This document shows, piece by piece, positions 7,832 through 17,024 of a stretch of 64,000 nucleotides of DNA. Position 1 is the first letter of the stretch, and every line of letters starts with the position of its first letter. The stretch spans positions 558,001-622,000 of the forward strand of contig CAIJRD010000002.1 in assembly GCA_903822975.1 (NCBI GenBank), in the 5' to 3' direction. A program made the position numbers and the translations under genes. Below the pieces are notes generated by a model that ran no database searches, had not been told where the DNA came from, and saw only the letters and a program-made list of their open reading frames with translations. Origin of the DNA: an uncultured Sinobacteraceae bacterium (GTDB lineage Bacteria; Pseudomonadota; Gammaproteobacteria; Nevskiales; Nevskiaceae).

Positions 7832-8770
7832 TTAGGCGAAGTCGTGCGGTGCCGCGCAGAATGCGAACACCAGCGCGCCTTCGCCGACATTCACCGCGCC
7901 GGTAATGCTCATCAGGCTGGTCAATACTTCGACGCCGGCTTCGGCGGCGACTTCGCGCATCTTGCGATAGCCGAGCATGCCGTCGAGATCGGCCAGATCG
8001 CCGGCGTAGCTCAGGCATAGCGTCGGCGTCAGCAGGCCGGCCTTGATGCGGCGAATGATGAATTCGAAACAGCGCTGCGCGCCCTCGTCGTAGTGACGCA
8101 GGTTGGCAACCGGCCCGGTTTCGTTGCGATACGCGCGCAGCACGGGCTTGATATCGAGCGTGCTGGCGACTGCGTATTTGAACCAGCCGACGCTGCGATC
8201 GCCTTTTTTCGCCGCACGCGAACGCAGATGGCCCAGATTATTCGGCAGCATGTAGGCGTAGAGCTGCGGGATCAGCGCTTCCATGCGCTCGCGAATCCGA
8301 TTCGGTGGCGCGCCGCTTTCGATCATGCGCACCGCCTCGACTGCCAGCACGCCCTGCCCTGCGAACAGGTTCTGCGTGTCGACCACGCGCGCTGCGAAGG
8401 GCGTGCTGAGTCCGGCTTTTGCGCGGATCGGCTTGTATTCCGACAGGATCGCCAACGACGCCTGCGTCGCATGATCGAACATCGGGCTGCGCGAACTCGC
8501 CAGAATCAGGCTGAGTACGAAGTCGAAATCGACGACGAGTTTTTGCAGGAACAGTTGCTTGATCTGCTCGACCGAGAAAGCCTCGGTCTCACCGTGCGCG
8601 GCGTTGGTCAGGTGATCGCGATAGAACGCCAGCGTCGCTTGCGGATCACGTTGATCGACGAATTCGCGATCACCGACGCGAATCGTGATCGGCAGGATTA
8701 CCAGACCGTGCTGACGGTAATACTCCGGCGGCAAATCGCAAGCCGAATCCACGACCAGACCTATCCTCAT
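7832..8770 (-). CDS. DegV family fatty-acid-binding protein
   Basis: 312 residues. The N-terminus MRIGLVVDSACDLPPEYYRQHGLVILPITIRVGD is the hallmark of DegV/FakB proteins, where the Ser after VD contacts the fatty-acid carboxylate. FakB members hand fatty acids to the kinase FakA, but no fakA-like gene is visible here and the role in Gram-negatives is poorly known. The ATG at 8770 has an excellent AGGGAGGAG site seven bases upstream. It converges on the parA-like gene with only 14 bp between stops. Confidence 0.85.
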   Translation of the reverse strand: MRIGLVVDSACDLPPEYYRQHGLVILPITIRVGDREFVDQRDPQATLAFYRDHLTNAAHGETEAFSVEQIKQLFLQKLVVDFDFVLSLILASSRSPMFDHATQASLAILSEYKPIRAKAGLSTPFAARVVDTQNLFAGQGVLAVEAVRMIESGAPPNRIRERMEALIPQLYAYMLPNNLGHLRSRAAKKGDRSVGWFKYAVASTLDIKPVLRAYRNETGPVANLRHYDEGAQRCFEFIIRRIKAGLLTPTLCLSYAGDLADLDGMLGYRKMREVAAEAGVEVLTSLMSITGAVNVGEGALVFAFCAAPHDFA

Positions 8771-8910
8771 CGACTCCTCCCTGAGTAGATGCCGCGCGCC
8801 GCGGCTTCCGATTTTTTTATGAGGCCGTTCAAGGCCGCAGAGAGTTTATCGCCAGAGCGTGCACAGCGTCACCCAGGGTAGTCGCAGCGCGGCACGGGCT
8901 GCGGACGCCG

Positions 8911-8930
8911 TTCGAATCGGGCGATTCGAA
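8911..8930. repeat. Perfect inverted repeat TTCGAATC-GGGC-GATTCGAA
   Basis: Eight-base arms around a four-base centre, perfectly complementary, in the 359-bp gap between the degV-like gene and the mazG-like gene (8771-9129). No T-tract follows, so it is not a classical terminator. It is placed like an operator about 140 bp upstream of the degV-like start. I see no convincing gene in this gap; the ORFs listed there have poor starts and no recognisable protein pattern. Confidence 0.5.
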
Positions 8931-9129
8931 TTGGGCACTTTGACGAATGCAATCACAAACTGATGGCATCGCAAGCAAGGCGGCATCACACGTCCGCTGC
9001 CAACGTGCGCTGCGGGCAACGCGTTGCCAGGTGCGTCGGTCGATTCGCGTGCGAACGGCGGGCGACCCCAACCATCGAACAACCGTCGATCACCCATCGA
9101 TCACCGCGTGACGCACAACTTGGCGACGC

Positions 9130-9498
9130 CTAGCGCCGCTCGATTGCCTTCGCTTCGCGCCAGAGTGCTTCCATGGCATCGAGCCGCGCGGGGTCGCCGA
9201 TCGGCGGCAGCGCGTGCGCCTGCGCCATGATGTGGCCGAATCGACGCTCGAATTTTCGATTTGCCGCACTCAGCGCGGCAGCGGGATCGAGGTGCAGATG
9301 CCGCGCGAGATTCACCACCATGAACAGCAGATCGCCGAGTTCTTCGGCACGCGCGCCCAGATCGTCGGCCTGCTGCAGTTCGAGGATTTCTTCCTGCAGT
9401 TTGGCCCACAGCGCCGCGCTGGCATCGGCCGGCCAATCGAAGCCTTCGGCCGCCGCTTCGGTCTGGATGCGCCGTGCGTCTTCCAGCGGCTCGCTCAC
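9130..9498 (-). CDS. Single-domain MazG-like nucleotide pyrophosphohydrolase
   Basis: Start taken at GTG 9498, which overlaps the Nudix stop as GTGA; the upstream ORF extension lies inside the Nudix gene. The 122-residue product matches only the C-terminal half of full MazG: 'EAAAEGFDWPADASAALWAKLQEEILEL' then 'EELGDLLFMVVNLARHLHLDPAAALSAANRKFERRFGHI'. The EExxE and ExxD metal-binding clusters are present. Full MazG has two such domains and about 260 residues, so this is a stand-alone second domain. The family hydrolyses (d)NTPs to monophosphates. Coupling to the Nudix gene suggests a paired nucleotide-cleaning function. Confidence 0.85.
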   Translation of the reverse strand: MSEPLEDARRIQTEAAAEGFDWPADASAALWAKLQEEILELQQADDLGARAEELGDLLFMVVNLARHLHLDPAAALSAANRKFERRFGHIMAQAHALPPIGDPARLDAMEALWREAKAIERR

Positions 9499-10151
9499 GC
9501 AGCAGGCCCCGCGAGCATCAAACGACGCAGTTCCCACAGAATGCCGGCGGTTGCGCCCCAGATCCGGTAAACACCGAAATTGAGTTCGTAGAACGGCAGC
9601 TCCACGCCGTCGCGCTTCAACAGCTTGCACTCGAACGCGTCATCCGCGAGCACGCGCGCGAGCGGCAGATCGAACATCTCGGCCACTTCGCCGGGCGCGA
9701 GTGCCGGCGCGAACGCCGAACCGACAACGCCGACCACCGGCGTGATCCGGTAACCCGACAAGACCGGGTAATCGGCCAGGTAACCGATGATCTCGACCGA
9801 CTCCGGTGGCAGGCCGACTTCTTCTTGCGCTTCGCGAAGCGCTGTGGCCGCATAGCTTTCATCGCCGGCATCGCGTGCACCACCCGGGAAACTGATCTGG
9901 CCACTGTGATTGCGAAGGCCTTCCGAGCGGCGCGTCAGCAGCAGATGCGGACCATCTTCGCGCAGGATCACCGGCACCAACACCGCCGACGGCCGCATCT
10001 CGGCGATCGGTCGCAAGGCCAGCAGCTTGCCGACCTGTTCCAGTAATTGCAGATCCACGACCGGACGCGGCGATTCGCCGCTGCCGGCCAGCGCGCGACG
10101 CAATTGCACGAGCCACGGCGCCTCCTGCGGCATCGCGGCGTCGGCGTTCAT
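9495..10151 (-). CDS. CoA-type Nudix hydrolase (NudL/YeaB-like)
   Basis: 218 residues with an upstream 'RPSAVLVPVILREDGPHLLLTRRSEGLRNHSGQISFPGGARDAGDESYAATALREAQEEVGLP' block. This has both the Nudix box (G..E.......REAQEEVG) and the preceding 'LLTRRSEGLRNHSGQISFPGG' (UPF0035) signature of coenzyme A pyrophosphatases, which cut CoA to 3',5'-ADP and phosphopantetheine. The ATG at 10151 overlaps the metZ stop (ATGA), and its own stop overlaps the mazG-like start, forming a three-gene coupled run metZ-nudL-mazG. Confidence 0.88.
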   Translation of the reverse strand: MNADAAMPQEAPWLVQLRRALAGSGESPRPVVDLQLLEQVGKLLALRPIAEMRPSAVLVPVILREDGPHLLLTRRSEGLRNHSGQISFPGGARDAGDESYAATALREAQEEVGLPPESVEIIGYLADYPVLSGYRITPVVGVVGSAFAPALAPGEVAEMFDLPLARVLADDAFECKLLKRDGVELPFYELNFGVYRIWGATAGILWELRRLMLAGPAA

Positions 10152-11383
10152 CCGCGCGGCCAGGCTGCCGCCTCGGCGTTGAGACCGGTTGCGAGATCGG
10201 CGCAGATGTCTTCGACATTCTCCAGGCCGACGGCGAGGCGGATCAGGTTGTCCTTGATGCCGGCGCGCGCGCGCGCCTCCGCCGGCACGCGTCCGTGCGT
10301 AGTCGTTGCCGGATGCGTGATGGTCGTGCGCGTGTCGCCGAGATTGGCGGTGATCGACAGCATCTTGGTTGCATCGATCACGCGCCAGGCCGCTTCGCGT
10401 CCGCCTTTCACTTCGAACGATACGATCCCCCCATAGGCCACCGGTGCATCGGCGTCATCGCCCAGTCGACCATGCTGGCGCTGCGCCAAGGCGTGCTGCG
10501 GATGATCCGGCAGCCCCGGATAATAGACGTGCGCAATCGCGGGCTGTTCGCGCAGCCACAGCGCCAATCGATGCGCGGACGCGCAGTGCGCGCGCATCCG
10601 CAGGCTCAAGGTTTCGAGACCCTTGAGAAACACCCAGGCATTGAACGGACTCATGCTCGGACCCGCCGTGCGCATGAAGCCAAACACATCGCGACCGATA
10701 CGCTCGGCATCGCCAACCACCGCGCCGCCCATGCAGCGGCCCTGACCGTCGAGGTACTTGGTGGCCGAATGGATCACGATGTCGGCGCCGAGTTTCAACG
10801 GCTGCTGCAGCACCGGCGTCAGGAAGCAGTTGTCGACGATCAAAAGCGCCTTTGCGTCGTGCGCGATATCGGCCAACGCGCGAATGTCGGCCAGATCGGT
10901 CAGCGGATTATTGGGCGTTTCGACGAACAGAATCTTGGTGTTCGGCCGCAGCGCGCTGCGCCAGGCCTGCAGATCGTCGGGCGCAACGAACGTCGTCTCC
11001 ACGCCGAATTTCGCGAGGATGTTGTTGCACAGGTTGATCGTGGTGCCGAACAAAGTCTGCGAGGCAACGATGTGATCGCCGGCGCGCAGCAAGCTCATGA
11101 ACGTCGCCAGAATCGCCGACATGCCGCTGGCGGTGGCGACACAGGAATCGCCGCCTTCCATTGCCGCAAGCCGCTGCTCGAATGCGCGCACCGTCGGATT
11201 GGTGAAACGAGAATAGACGTTGCCGGGCTCGGTGCCCGCGAACACTGCCGCAGCCTGCGCGGCGTTCTCGAACACGAACGACGAGGTCAGATGAATCGCG
11301 GGCGAGTGCTCGCGCTCGCCGCTGCGCAATTCCGCCGCGCGGATACCGAGCGTGGCAAAGCCCCAGTTTTCAGGATCGTTCAT
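10148..11383 (-). CDS. metZ: O-succinylhomoserine sulfhydrylase
   Basis: 411 residues of the Cys/Met-metabolism PLP family. Visible features are HLTSSFVFENAAQAAAVF, GNVYSRFTNPTVRAFEQRLAAMEGG, VETPNNPLTDLADI, the cofactor Asp in IVDNCF and the Schiff-base Lys in HSATKYLDGQGR, followed by SPFNAWVFLKGLETLSLRM. The 'FVFENAAQAA..F.G...GNVYSRFTNPT' pattern fits MetZ, which makes homocysteine directly from O-succinylhomoserine and sulfide. Its position downstream of purF matches other gammaproteobacteria, although here an esterase gene separates them. Confidence 0.9.
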   Translation of the reverse strand: MNDPENWGFATLGIRAAELRSGEREHSPAIHLTSSFVFENAAQAAAVFAGTEPGNVYSRFTNPTVRAFEQRLAAMEGGDSCVATASGMSAILATFMSLLRAGDHIVASQTLFGTTINLCNNILAKFGVETTFVAPDDLQAWRSALRPNTKILFVETPNNPLTDLADIRALADIAHDAKALLIVDNCFLTPVLQQPLKLGADIVIHSATKYLDGQGRCMGGAVVGDAERIGRDVFGFMRTAGPSMSPFNAWVFLKGLETLSLRMRAHCASAHRLALWLREQPAIAHVYYPGLPDHPQHALAQRQHGRLGDDADAPVAYGGIVSFEVKGGREAAWRVIDATKMLSITANLGDTRTTITHPATTTHGRVPAEARARAGIKDNLIRLAVGLENVEDICADLATGLNAEAAAWPRG

Positions 11384-11513
11384 ACATCGATTGCAGGCGT
11401 GGCGCCGAAAAAGCGGACTGCGATTCTAACGAAACTGCGCCACCCGAGCGGCTCTACGCCCCCGCTCCAACTCCCGCCCTGCTCACTCGGGGCGGACTGC
11501 GCCAGCCTCCGAG

Positions 11514-13028
11514 CTAGTAGACGCCGGTCAGATTGCCGTAGGTTCCGGACGCCGGATCGTAGGCGCCGCCGATGTATTGCGGCTTGCCCTGAACCTTGCT
11601 GAAGCTGAACAGGAAGTCGTAAATGCGAGCCGCGGCACTGAAATCGAAGCGCGTGCCGGCCGACAAGTGCAGGCCGTTCTGCGTCTCGTACACCTGATAG
11701 ATCAGCGGCGAATTGGCGAAACTGTAATGGCGGTAGTGCGTGAAGTAGCCGTACATGCCACTGCTCGCGGTGCTGCCACCTGCACCCGAACCGCTCAAAT
11801 AGTTCAGCCAGAAATTCTGGTGATCGAATGATGCGATGACGTTACCGATGGTGAGGCTGTTGACGGTAAACGTCCCGCCCCCGGTATCGAACGCCGTGCC
11901 ATACGGCATGGTGCCGTCGCCGGACACCGTCGCGTACGGACAGGCGGGCTCATCCGGAGCAATCGGATCGATCGGGTTGTAGGGATTGCAGTTGGTGAAG
12001 AACGGCTGACCTGCAGAATTCGGCGTCGGCGCGTCGTACCCGACAAAGATCGCCAGCGGCGTCAGCGCCTGGCCCTTGCTTGGACATTGCTCGCGACCGT
12101 TGCTGCCGCTGGCGATGTTGTCCGCCATCGAGGCCACCGAAACAGAGACGGCGGCGAGTGATGCCAATTCCGGATACGCGCTGTTGTCGGCATTGCACAG
12201 CAAGCGCGCAGCCATGATGCCGCCGTTTGAGACCCCCGCCAGATAGACCCGCGTTGAATCGATCCGCGCGCCTTCCTGCTGCTTGATCGTCGCGATCAGT
12301 TGGTTGATGAAACCGACATCGTCACGCTTTTGTTCGTCGGGATTGACGCTGCCGACCTGACCCGGCGACGGATTGCGGCCGTCTTCCCAACTGCGGCCGC
12401 CGCCGGAAAAATCAAAGATGCCATCCGGATAGACCACATAGAACGGCAGCGCCGCACTGGGCTTGGCGAAGGTTTCGACATCCGGCGTGCAGTCTTGGGC
12501 AGTCCCGTCCGTACTGACGAAACCCGACATGGTGGGTCCACCGAGCCCCAGCGACGAACTGCCGTAGGCGCTGAACTGGCAATCCGGCGTGTTGCGCGGC
12601 CACTGAATCGGATTGTCCTGACTGCGTCCATCCGCCAACTGTGCGAATGGCACTTGTTCGAACAAGGCGTCGCCCGTCTGCGTGCCGCCATGCAGGTCGA
12701 CCAGCATGGGATAGCTGCCCGGATCGGTGATCGTCGCGGGCTTGTAGACGTAGGCCAGCCGGGCCATCTTGCTGCCCGTTGCCAATCGCGTCTCGGTGTA
12801 CGCGTACCGGTAAACCGTACCGCTGCGATCCGGTGGCCAGTTGCTCTGACACCATTCAAACGTTTGACCGGTAGTTTGCGGACAGTCCGCATCCGATACC
12901 GGTAGCGCGCTGACAAACAGGAAGCTCGAACTCGCCGGCTGTAGAGCGCCTGCGCTGCTACCGGAACTTCCTCCGCCGCACGCAGCAAGAACGCCGGCCA
13001 GTGCCAGCATCGCAATAAAACGCGTCAT
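11514..13028 (-). CDS. Lipoprotein esterase of the PHB-depolymerase/feruloyl-esterase type
   Basis: Started at ATG 13028 to give a lipoprotein signal (MTRFIAMLALAGVLAAC, lipobox LAAC, Cys17); AGGGATG lies upstream. The 504-residue product has an alpha/beta-hydrolase core: MLVDLHGGTQTG (oxyanion region, about 110), RDDVGFINQLIATI (about 235), and the nucleophile elbow YLAGVSNGGIMAARL with Ser267. That trio is typical of the PhaC-depolymerase/LpqC esterase group. A Gly/Ser linker after Cys17 and several Cys residues suggest a surface or periplasmic enzyme. It sits between metZ and purF with 130 and 247 bp of flanking sequence, as if inserted there. Substrate cannot be read from sequence. Confidence 0.78.
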   Translation of the reverse strand: MTRFIAMLALAGVLAACGGGSSGSSAGALQPASSSFLFVSALPVSDADCPQTTGQTFEWCQSNWPPDRSGTVYRYAYTETRLATGSKMARLAYVYKPATITDPGSYPMLVDLHGGTQTGDALFEQVPFAQLADGRSQDNPIQWPRNTPDCQFSAYGSSSLGLGGPTMSGFVSTDGTAQDCTPDVETFAKPSAALPFYVVYPDGIFDFSGGGRSWEDGRNPSPGQVGSVNPDEQKRDDVGFINQLIATIKQQEGARIDSTRVYLAGVSNGGIMAARLLCNADNSAYPELASLAAVSVSVASMADNIASGSNGREQCPSKGQALTPLAIFVGYDAPTPNSAGQPFFTNCNPYNPIDPIAPDEPACPYATVSGDGTMPYGTAFDTGGGTFTVNSLTIGNVIASFDHQNFWLNYLSGSGAGGSTASSGMYGYFTHYRHYSFANSPLIYQVYETQNGLHLSAGTRFDFSAAARIYDFLFSFSKVQGKPQYIGGAYDPASGTYGNLTGVY

Positions 13029-13275
13029 TAGACTTTCATCCCTGAAGTATTGATCGCCAGCAGTGCAGATGCCCTTGGCGTTGCCGCCTGCCTTTGGCAT
13101 GCGAAATTGACGCGAGTTCCGGGCCAGCTCGCATCCGCAGCGTGTTGGGGTTCAAGCGGTACGACTGCACGCCTTCACGCAGTGCAAGCGTGGCGCGGCG
13201 TGTTAGCGGCGCAATGAGAACGCTGGCGGCGCGATGGAAAGATCGAGCCGCCGCGCGTTTCGGCTTCAGCCCGAT

Positions 13276-14793
13276 CTAAGGCGCGTTATGCATCTCGATG
13301 ACGACGTTGCCGGCACGCACGCGGCGCGCTTCCTTGGCCGCATCCGAACGGAACAGTTCGAGCTGATTGAGGTAATCGGCGTTGATGTCTTGAGTAACAT
13401 ACTCGCCGGTGAACACCGAGCAATCGAAGCGCTGGATCTTCGAATGCTTGTGTCGCACCGCGTCGATCAGGTCTTCCAGATCCTGGAAGATCAGTCGATC
13501 GGCGCCGAGCAGGGTGCAGAGCTCTTCGACCGTGCGACCGTGCGCGACCAGCTCTGACGTGGTCGGCATGTCAATGCCGTACACGTTCGGGAAACGGACC
13601 GGCGGTGCGGCGGAGGCGAAATAGACTTTCTTTGCGCCGGCGTCGCGCGCCATCTGGATGATCTCCTGGCTGGTGGTACCGCGCACGATCGAGTCGTCGA
13701 CCAGCAGCACGTTTTTTCCAGCGAATTCGAGATCGATCGGATTGAGCTTCTGACGCACGCTCTTCTTGCGCTGCGCCTGACCCGGCATGATGAACGTGCG
13801 GCCGATGTAGCGGTTCTTGACGAAGCCTTCGCGATATTTGACGCCCAGTCGAATCGCCAGTTCGACACCTGCCACGCGACTGGTATCTGGAATCGGAATG
13901 ACGACGTCGATGTCGTGATCCGGCCACTCGCGCAGAATCTTGTCGGCCAGCTTTTCGCCCATGCGCAGACGCGCCTTGTAGACGTAGATGCCGTCCATTA
14001 CCGAGTCGGGTCGCGCCAGATAGACGTGTTCGAAAATGCAGGGCGAGTAGATCGGGTTGATCGCGCACTGGCGCTTGTACAGCTTGCCGTCGAGCGTGAT
14101 GTACACCGCCTCGCCGGGTGCGATGTCGGCAATCAGTTCGAAGCCGGCCGCATCGAGCGCCACCGACTCTGAGGCGATCATGTAGTCGGTGCCATACGGG
14201 CCTTCGCGGCGACCATAAACCACCGGACGAATGCCGAACGGATCGCGGAAGCCCACCACGCCGTAACCGCTGATCATCGCCACACAGGCATAGGCGCCGC
14301 GTGCGCGCACGTGCACGCGCGACACCGCCTCGAAGACATCATCGGGCGTTACCCGCAGCGCGCCGCCCATCATCAGTTCGTGCGCAAACACGTTCAGCAG
14401 CACTTCCGAATCCGAATCGGTATTCAGGTGGCGCCGGTCTTCGACGAACAGTTCGTGCTTGAGCTGTTCGGTGTTGGTCAGGTTGCCGTTGTGGGACAGG
14501 CAGATGCCGAACGGCGTATTGGTGTAGAACGGCTGCGCTTCTGCGGAGGTGAAGCAGCCGGCAGTGGGGTAACGCACGTGGCCGACGCCCATGTTGCCGC
14601 GCAGGCGGATCATGTATTCATCCTTGATGAACACATCGCGCACCAGCCCGTTGTCCTTGCGCAGATAGAGCCGGTCGCCATCGCTGGTGATGATGCCTGC
14701 GGCGTCCTGGCCGCGATGCTGCAGCATCGTCAGCGCATCGTAAATTTCCTGATTGACGGGTGTTTTCGCAACGAGTCCGACGATGCCACACAT
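13276..14793 (-). CDS. purF: Amidophosphoribosyltransferase
   Basis: 505 residues. Begins [34 protein letters not shown], so the N-terminal nucleophile Cys2 of the glutaminase domain is in place. The C-terminal half carries the PRPP-binding loop [18 protein letters not shown]. It catalyses the first committed step of purine synthesis, PRPP plus glutamine to phosphoribosylamine. It starts three bases after the cvpA stop, the usual cvpA-purF pairing. Confidence 0.96.
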   Translation of the reverse strand: MCGIVGLVAKTPVNQEIYDALTMLQHRGQDAAGIITSDGDRLYLRKDNGLVRDVFIKDEYMIRLRGNMGVGHVRYPTAGCFTSAEAQPFYTNTPFGICLSHNGNLTNTEQLKHELFVEDRRHLNTDSDSEVLLNVFAHELMMGGALRVTPDDVFEAVSRVHVRARGAYACVAMISGYGVVGFRDPFGIRPVVYGRREGPYGTDYMIASESVALDAAGFELIADIAPGEAVYITLDGKLYKRQCAINPIYSPCIFEHVYLARPDSVMDGIYVYKARLRMGEKLADKILREWPDHDIDVVIPIPDTSRVAGVELAIRLGVKYREGFVKNRYIGRTFIMPGQAQRKKSVRQKLNPIDLEFAGKNVLLVDDSIVRGTTSQEIIQMARDAGAKKVYFASAAPPVRFPNVYGIDMPTTSELVAHGRTVEELCTLLGADRLIFQDLEDLIDAVRHKHSKIQRFDCSVFTGEYVTQDINADYLNQLELFRSDAAKEARRVRAGNVVIEMHNAP

Positions 14794-14796
14794 GGA

Positions 14797-15342
14797 TTAA
14801 TGCTCCGAATTGGAAATCGTGACGTCGCCAGACACGCGCTCGCCGTTCTTGCCGGCGGGCTGCAAATATGTGAGCCAGGAGCGCGGAATCAAGGTCTGCA
14901 GCTGGTTGGCCGACGGTTGTAGTTGGGGTGCCAGGCGCGACTGCTGCCACCAGGGCTGTTCATGCAGCGCCGTAATGCCGGCCACCATCACCAGCGCGAT
15001 CACCAGCAGGCCGCCGCGCAGCACGCCGAAACCGGCGCCGAGCATGCGGTCGACCGGCGACAGGCCGGTGCTGCGCACCAGGATGCCGATCAGATAAGTG
15101 AGTATGGCGCCGACCAGCAGTACACCGAAGAACACCAGCGCGTAGCCGATGGCGATGCGGGCGGCGAGCGCATGAATACTGCTTTCGAGTTTCAGCGACA
15201 GAAGCGGCCCGTAACGCAAGGTGAGAATGAACGCGAGAATCCAAGTCGCCAGACTCAAGGCTTCGCGCACGAAGCCGCGAAAGGCGCCGATCAGGATCGA
15301 AAGCAGCACAATGCCGAGGAAAGCGAAGTCGAGCCAAGCCAT
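14797..15342 (-). CDS. cvpA: CvpA family membrane protein
   Basis: 181 residues with four hydrophobic segments. MAWLDFAFLGIVLLSILIGAFRGFVREALSLATWILAF is the CvpA signature, followed by a conserved region ending RSTGLSPVDRMLGAGFGVLRGGLLVIALV. Related proteins are needed for colicin V production and for bile-salt resistance in enterics; the molecular role is unclear. The tail (about residues 125-181) is hydrophilic and variable. First gene of the purF transcription unit, divergent from the bepA-like gene with 183 bp between. Confidence 0.93.
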   Translation of the reverse strand: MAWLDFAFLGIVLLSILIGAFRGFVREALSLATWILAFILTLRYGPLLSLKLESSIHALAARIAIGYALVFFGVLLVGAILTYLIGILVRSTGLSPVDRMLGAGFGVLRGGLLVIALVMVAGITALHEQPWWQQSRLAPQLQPSANQLQTLIPRSWLTYLQPAGKNGERVSGDVTISNSEH

Positions 15343-15525
15343 GCCTGTGCGGTCCGTCTACAGGTTGCGAGATTGTAACATCGCACCGCGTGGGTCGGTC
15401 GCCGCATTACGAAGGGTTAAGGCGCGACGGCGCCGCGAACTTTGCGTCCATCGCGTGCTCTCAGATCGAGCATGCCAGCGGCATGCGCTCGGCGTAAACT
15501 GCCGGCATTCCGCCTAGAAGTATCC

Positions 15526-16995
15526 ATGCTCAAACACAAGCTGATTTTTGCAGTGGCGTTCGCGCTCGTGGCCGCGCCCGGACTCGCGCAGGTTCGACAG
15601 AGCGACATCGATCTGCCGCAACTCGGCAACCCGGCCGACCTGTCGCTGTCGCCCGCCGAGGAAGCCAAGATCGGCGCCGAGGTGGTCGGCGAGATGTATC
15701 AGTACGATTACATCGTCGACGATCCCGAAATCACCGAATACCTTTCTTCGGTTGGCTGGAAGCTCGCCGCTGCGGACTCTTCATCGCCGACCGCGCCGGA
15801 CTTCAATTTCTATCTGATCGCCGACAACCGCATCAACGCCTTCGCGCTACCCGGCGGGTACATCGGCTTCAACGCCGGCACCATTCTCGCGGCCGAGAAT
15901 GAAAGCGAACTGGCCGGCGTCCTCGGCCATGAGGAATCACACGTCACCCAGCGGCATATGGCGCGTCAGGCCGGTGATACCAAGGTGGCCGACATCGCCA
16001 CTTGGATCGGCGTGCTGGCAGCGATCATCGCCGGCTCCGGCAACCCCAACGTGATTCTCGGCGCACTCGGCGTCGGTCAGGGCATCAACTACCAGCGTCA
16101 GGTCAGCTACACGCGCGGCAACGAACTCGAAGCCGACCGTTTCGGTATCCGCAAACTTGCCGCCGCCGGCTACGACCCGATGGGCATGGCCACATTCTTC
16201 GGCCGGCTCGACCAGCAGACGCGCCTGTACGGCAGCCACTTGCCCGAGATCCTGCTGACCCATCCGGTCAACACGACACGCATCGCCGAGGCAACCGAGC
16301 GCGCCGCGCAGTTCGGTCCGCGCAAGGTCAAGGACTCAGTCGAATTCACCTTGATGAAAGTGCGCACGCAAGTGCTCGCAGCCGACACACCGAACGAAGC
16401 GCAAGGTCACTTCGCGGGCGAGATTGCAGCCGGCCACGATACGCCGGAGAACCACTATGGCTATGCCATGGCACTGAGCCAGCAGGGCCTCAACGATGAG
16501 GCCTTGAAGGCGCTCAAGCCGGCGCTCGACGCCTACCCACGCCAGATCAACGTGCTGCTGATGCAGGCGAACATCCTGGTCGGCGTCGGCCGCGTCAAGG
16601 ATGCGATGGACGCCTTCAATCGCGGGCTGAACGCCTATCCACGTTATGCGCCGGCGATCCTCGAGTACGCCGAGGCGCTGATCAACACCGGCAAACCCGA
16701 TGAAGCGCGCCAAATCCTGCTGTCTCACGATCAGGCACTCGGCACGCGGGTCGAGACTTTCCGCTTGCTTGCGACCGCTGCACGCAACAGCGGCAACATC
16801 GCCGAGGCCCAGTATCAGCAGTCCGAGTACTTGTACCGCCGTGGCGATCTGCGCGGCGCGGTGGAACAGCTCAATGCCGGCCTGCGTGTGGCCAGCATCA
16901 ACGGCGATGAGCGCGCGCGTCTGATGGCGCGTCGCCAAGAGCTGCTCAACACGATTCCGGCAGCCGAGCTGGCAAAGCTGCAGAAGCAGGGGTGA
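15526..16995 (+). CDS. bepA: BepA-like periplasmic M48 metalloprotease with TPR domain
   Basis: 489 residues from ATG 15526, which gives a clean signal peptide (LIFAVAFALVAAPGLAQ) and an AGAAG site upstream; the annotated ORF start adds 28 unlikely residues. The zinc site is complete: HEESH (135-139) with the third ligand in ELEADRFG (E202). Residues about 320-489 form TPR-like helical repeats. BepA in E. coli works beside the BAM machinery, degrading or rescuing stalled outer-membrane proteins such as LptD. Immediately after the stop codon a 12-bp-stem hairpin and then the 113-bp tandem repeat begin. Confidence 0.9.
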   Translation: MLKHKLIFAVAFALVAAPGLAQVRQSDIDLPQLGNPADLSLSPAEEAKIGAEVVGEMYQYDYIVDDPEITEYLSSVGWKLAAADSSSPTAPDFNFYLIADNRINAFALPGGYIGFNAGTILAAENESELAGVLGHEESHVTQRHMARQAGDTKVADIATWIGVLAAIIAGSGNPNVILGALGVGQGINYQRQVSYTRGNELEADRFGIRKLAAAGYDPMGMATFFGRLDQQTRLYGSHLPEILLTHPVNTTRIAEATERAAQFGPRKVKDSVEFTLMKVRTQVLAADTPNEAQGHFAGEIAAGHDTPENHYGYAMALSQQGLNDEALKALKPALDAYPRQINVLLMQANILVGVGRVKDAMDAFNRGLNAYPRYAPAILEYAEALINTGKPDEARQILLSHDQALGTRVETFRLLATAARNSGNIAEAQYQQSEYLYRRGDLRGAVEQLNAGLRVASINGDERARLMARRQELLNTIPAAELAKLQKQG

Positions 16996-17024
16996 GCAAT
17001 AGGCGAGCACTGCTCGCCTATTGC
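16996..17024 (+). terminator. Hairpin directly after bepA
   Basis: GCAATAGGCGAG and CTCGCCTATTGC pair perfectly over 12 bp around a five-base loop, beginning one base after the bepA stop. There is no T-tract, so termination would be Rho-assisted or the structure may protect the 3' end of the mRNA. The right arm recurs in each copy of the adjoining tandem repeat. Confidence 0.5.

Noticed and set aside
8789-8818. GC-rich hairpin with a T-run upstream of the DegV-like gene
   Set aside because: The T-run is six bases from the stem and no plus-strand gene ends nearby, so it is not supported as a terminator.
8905-8935. T-loop-like string GTTCGAATC suggesting a tRNA
   Set aside because: No matching acceptor, D or anticodon stems around it; the string is part of the perfect palindrome.
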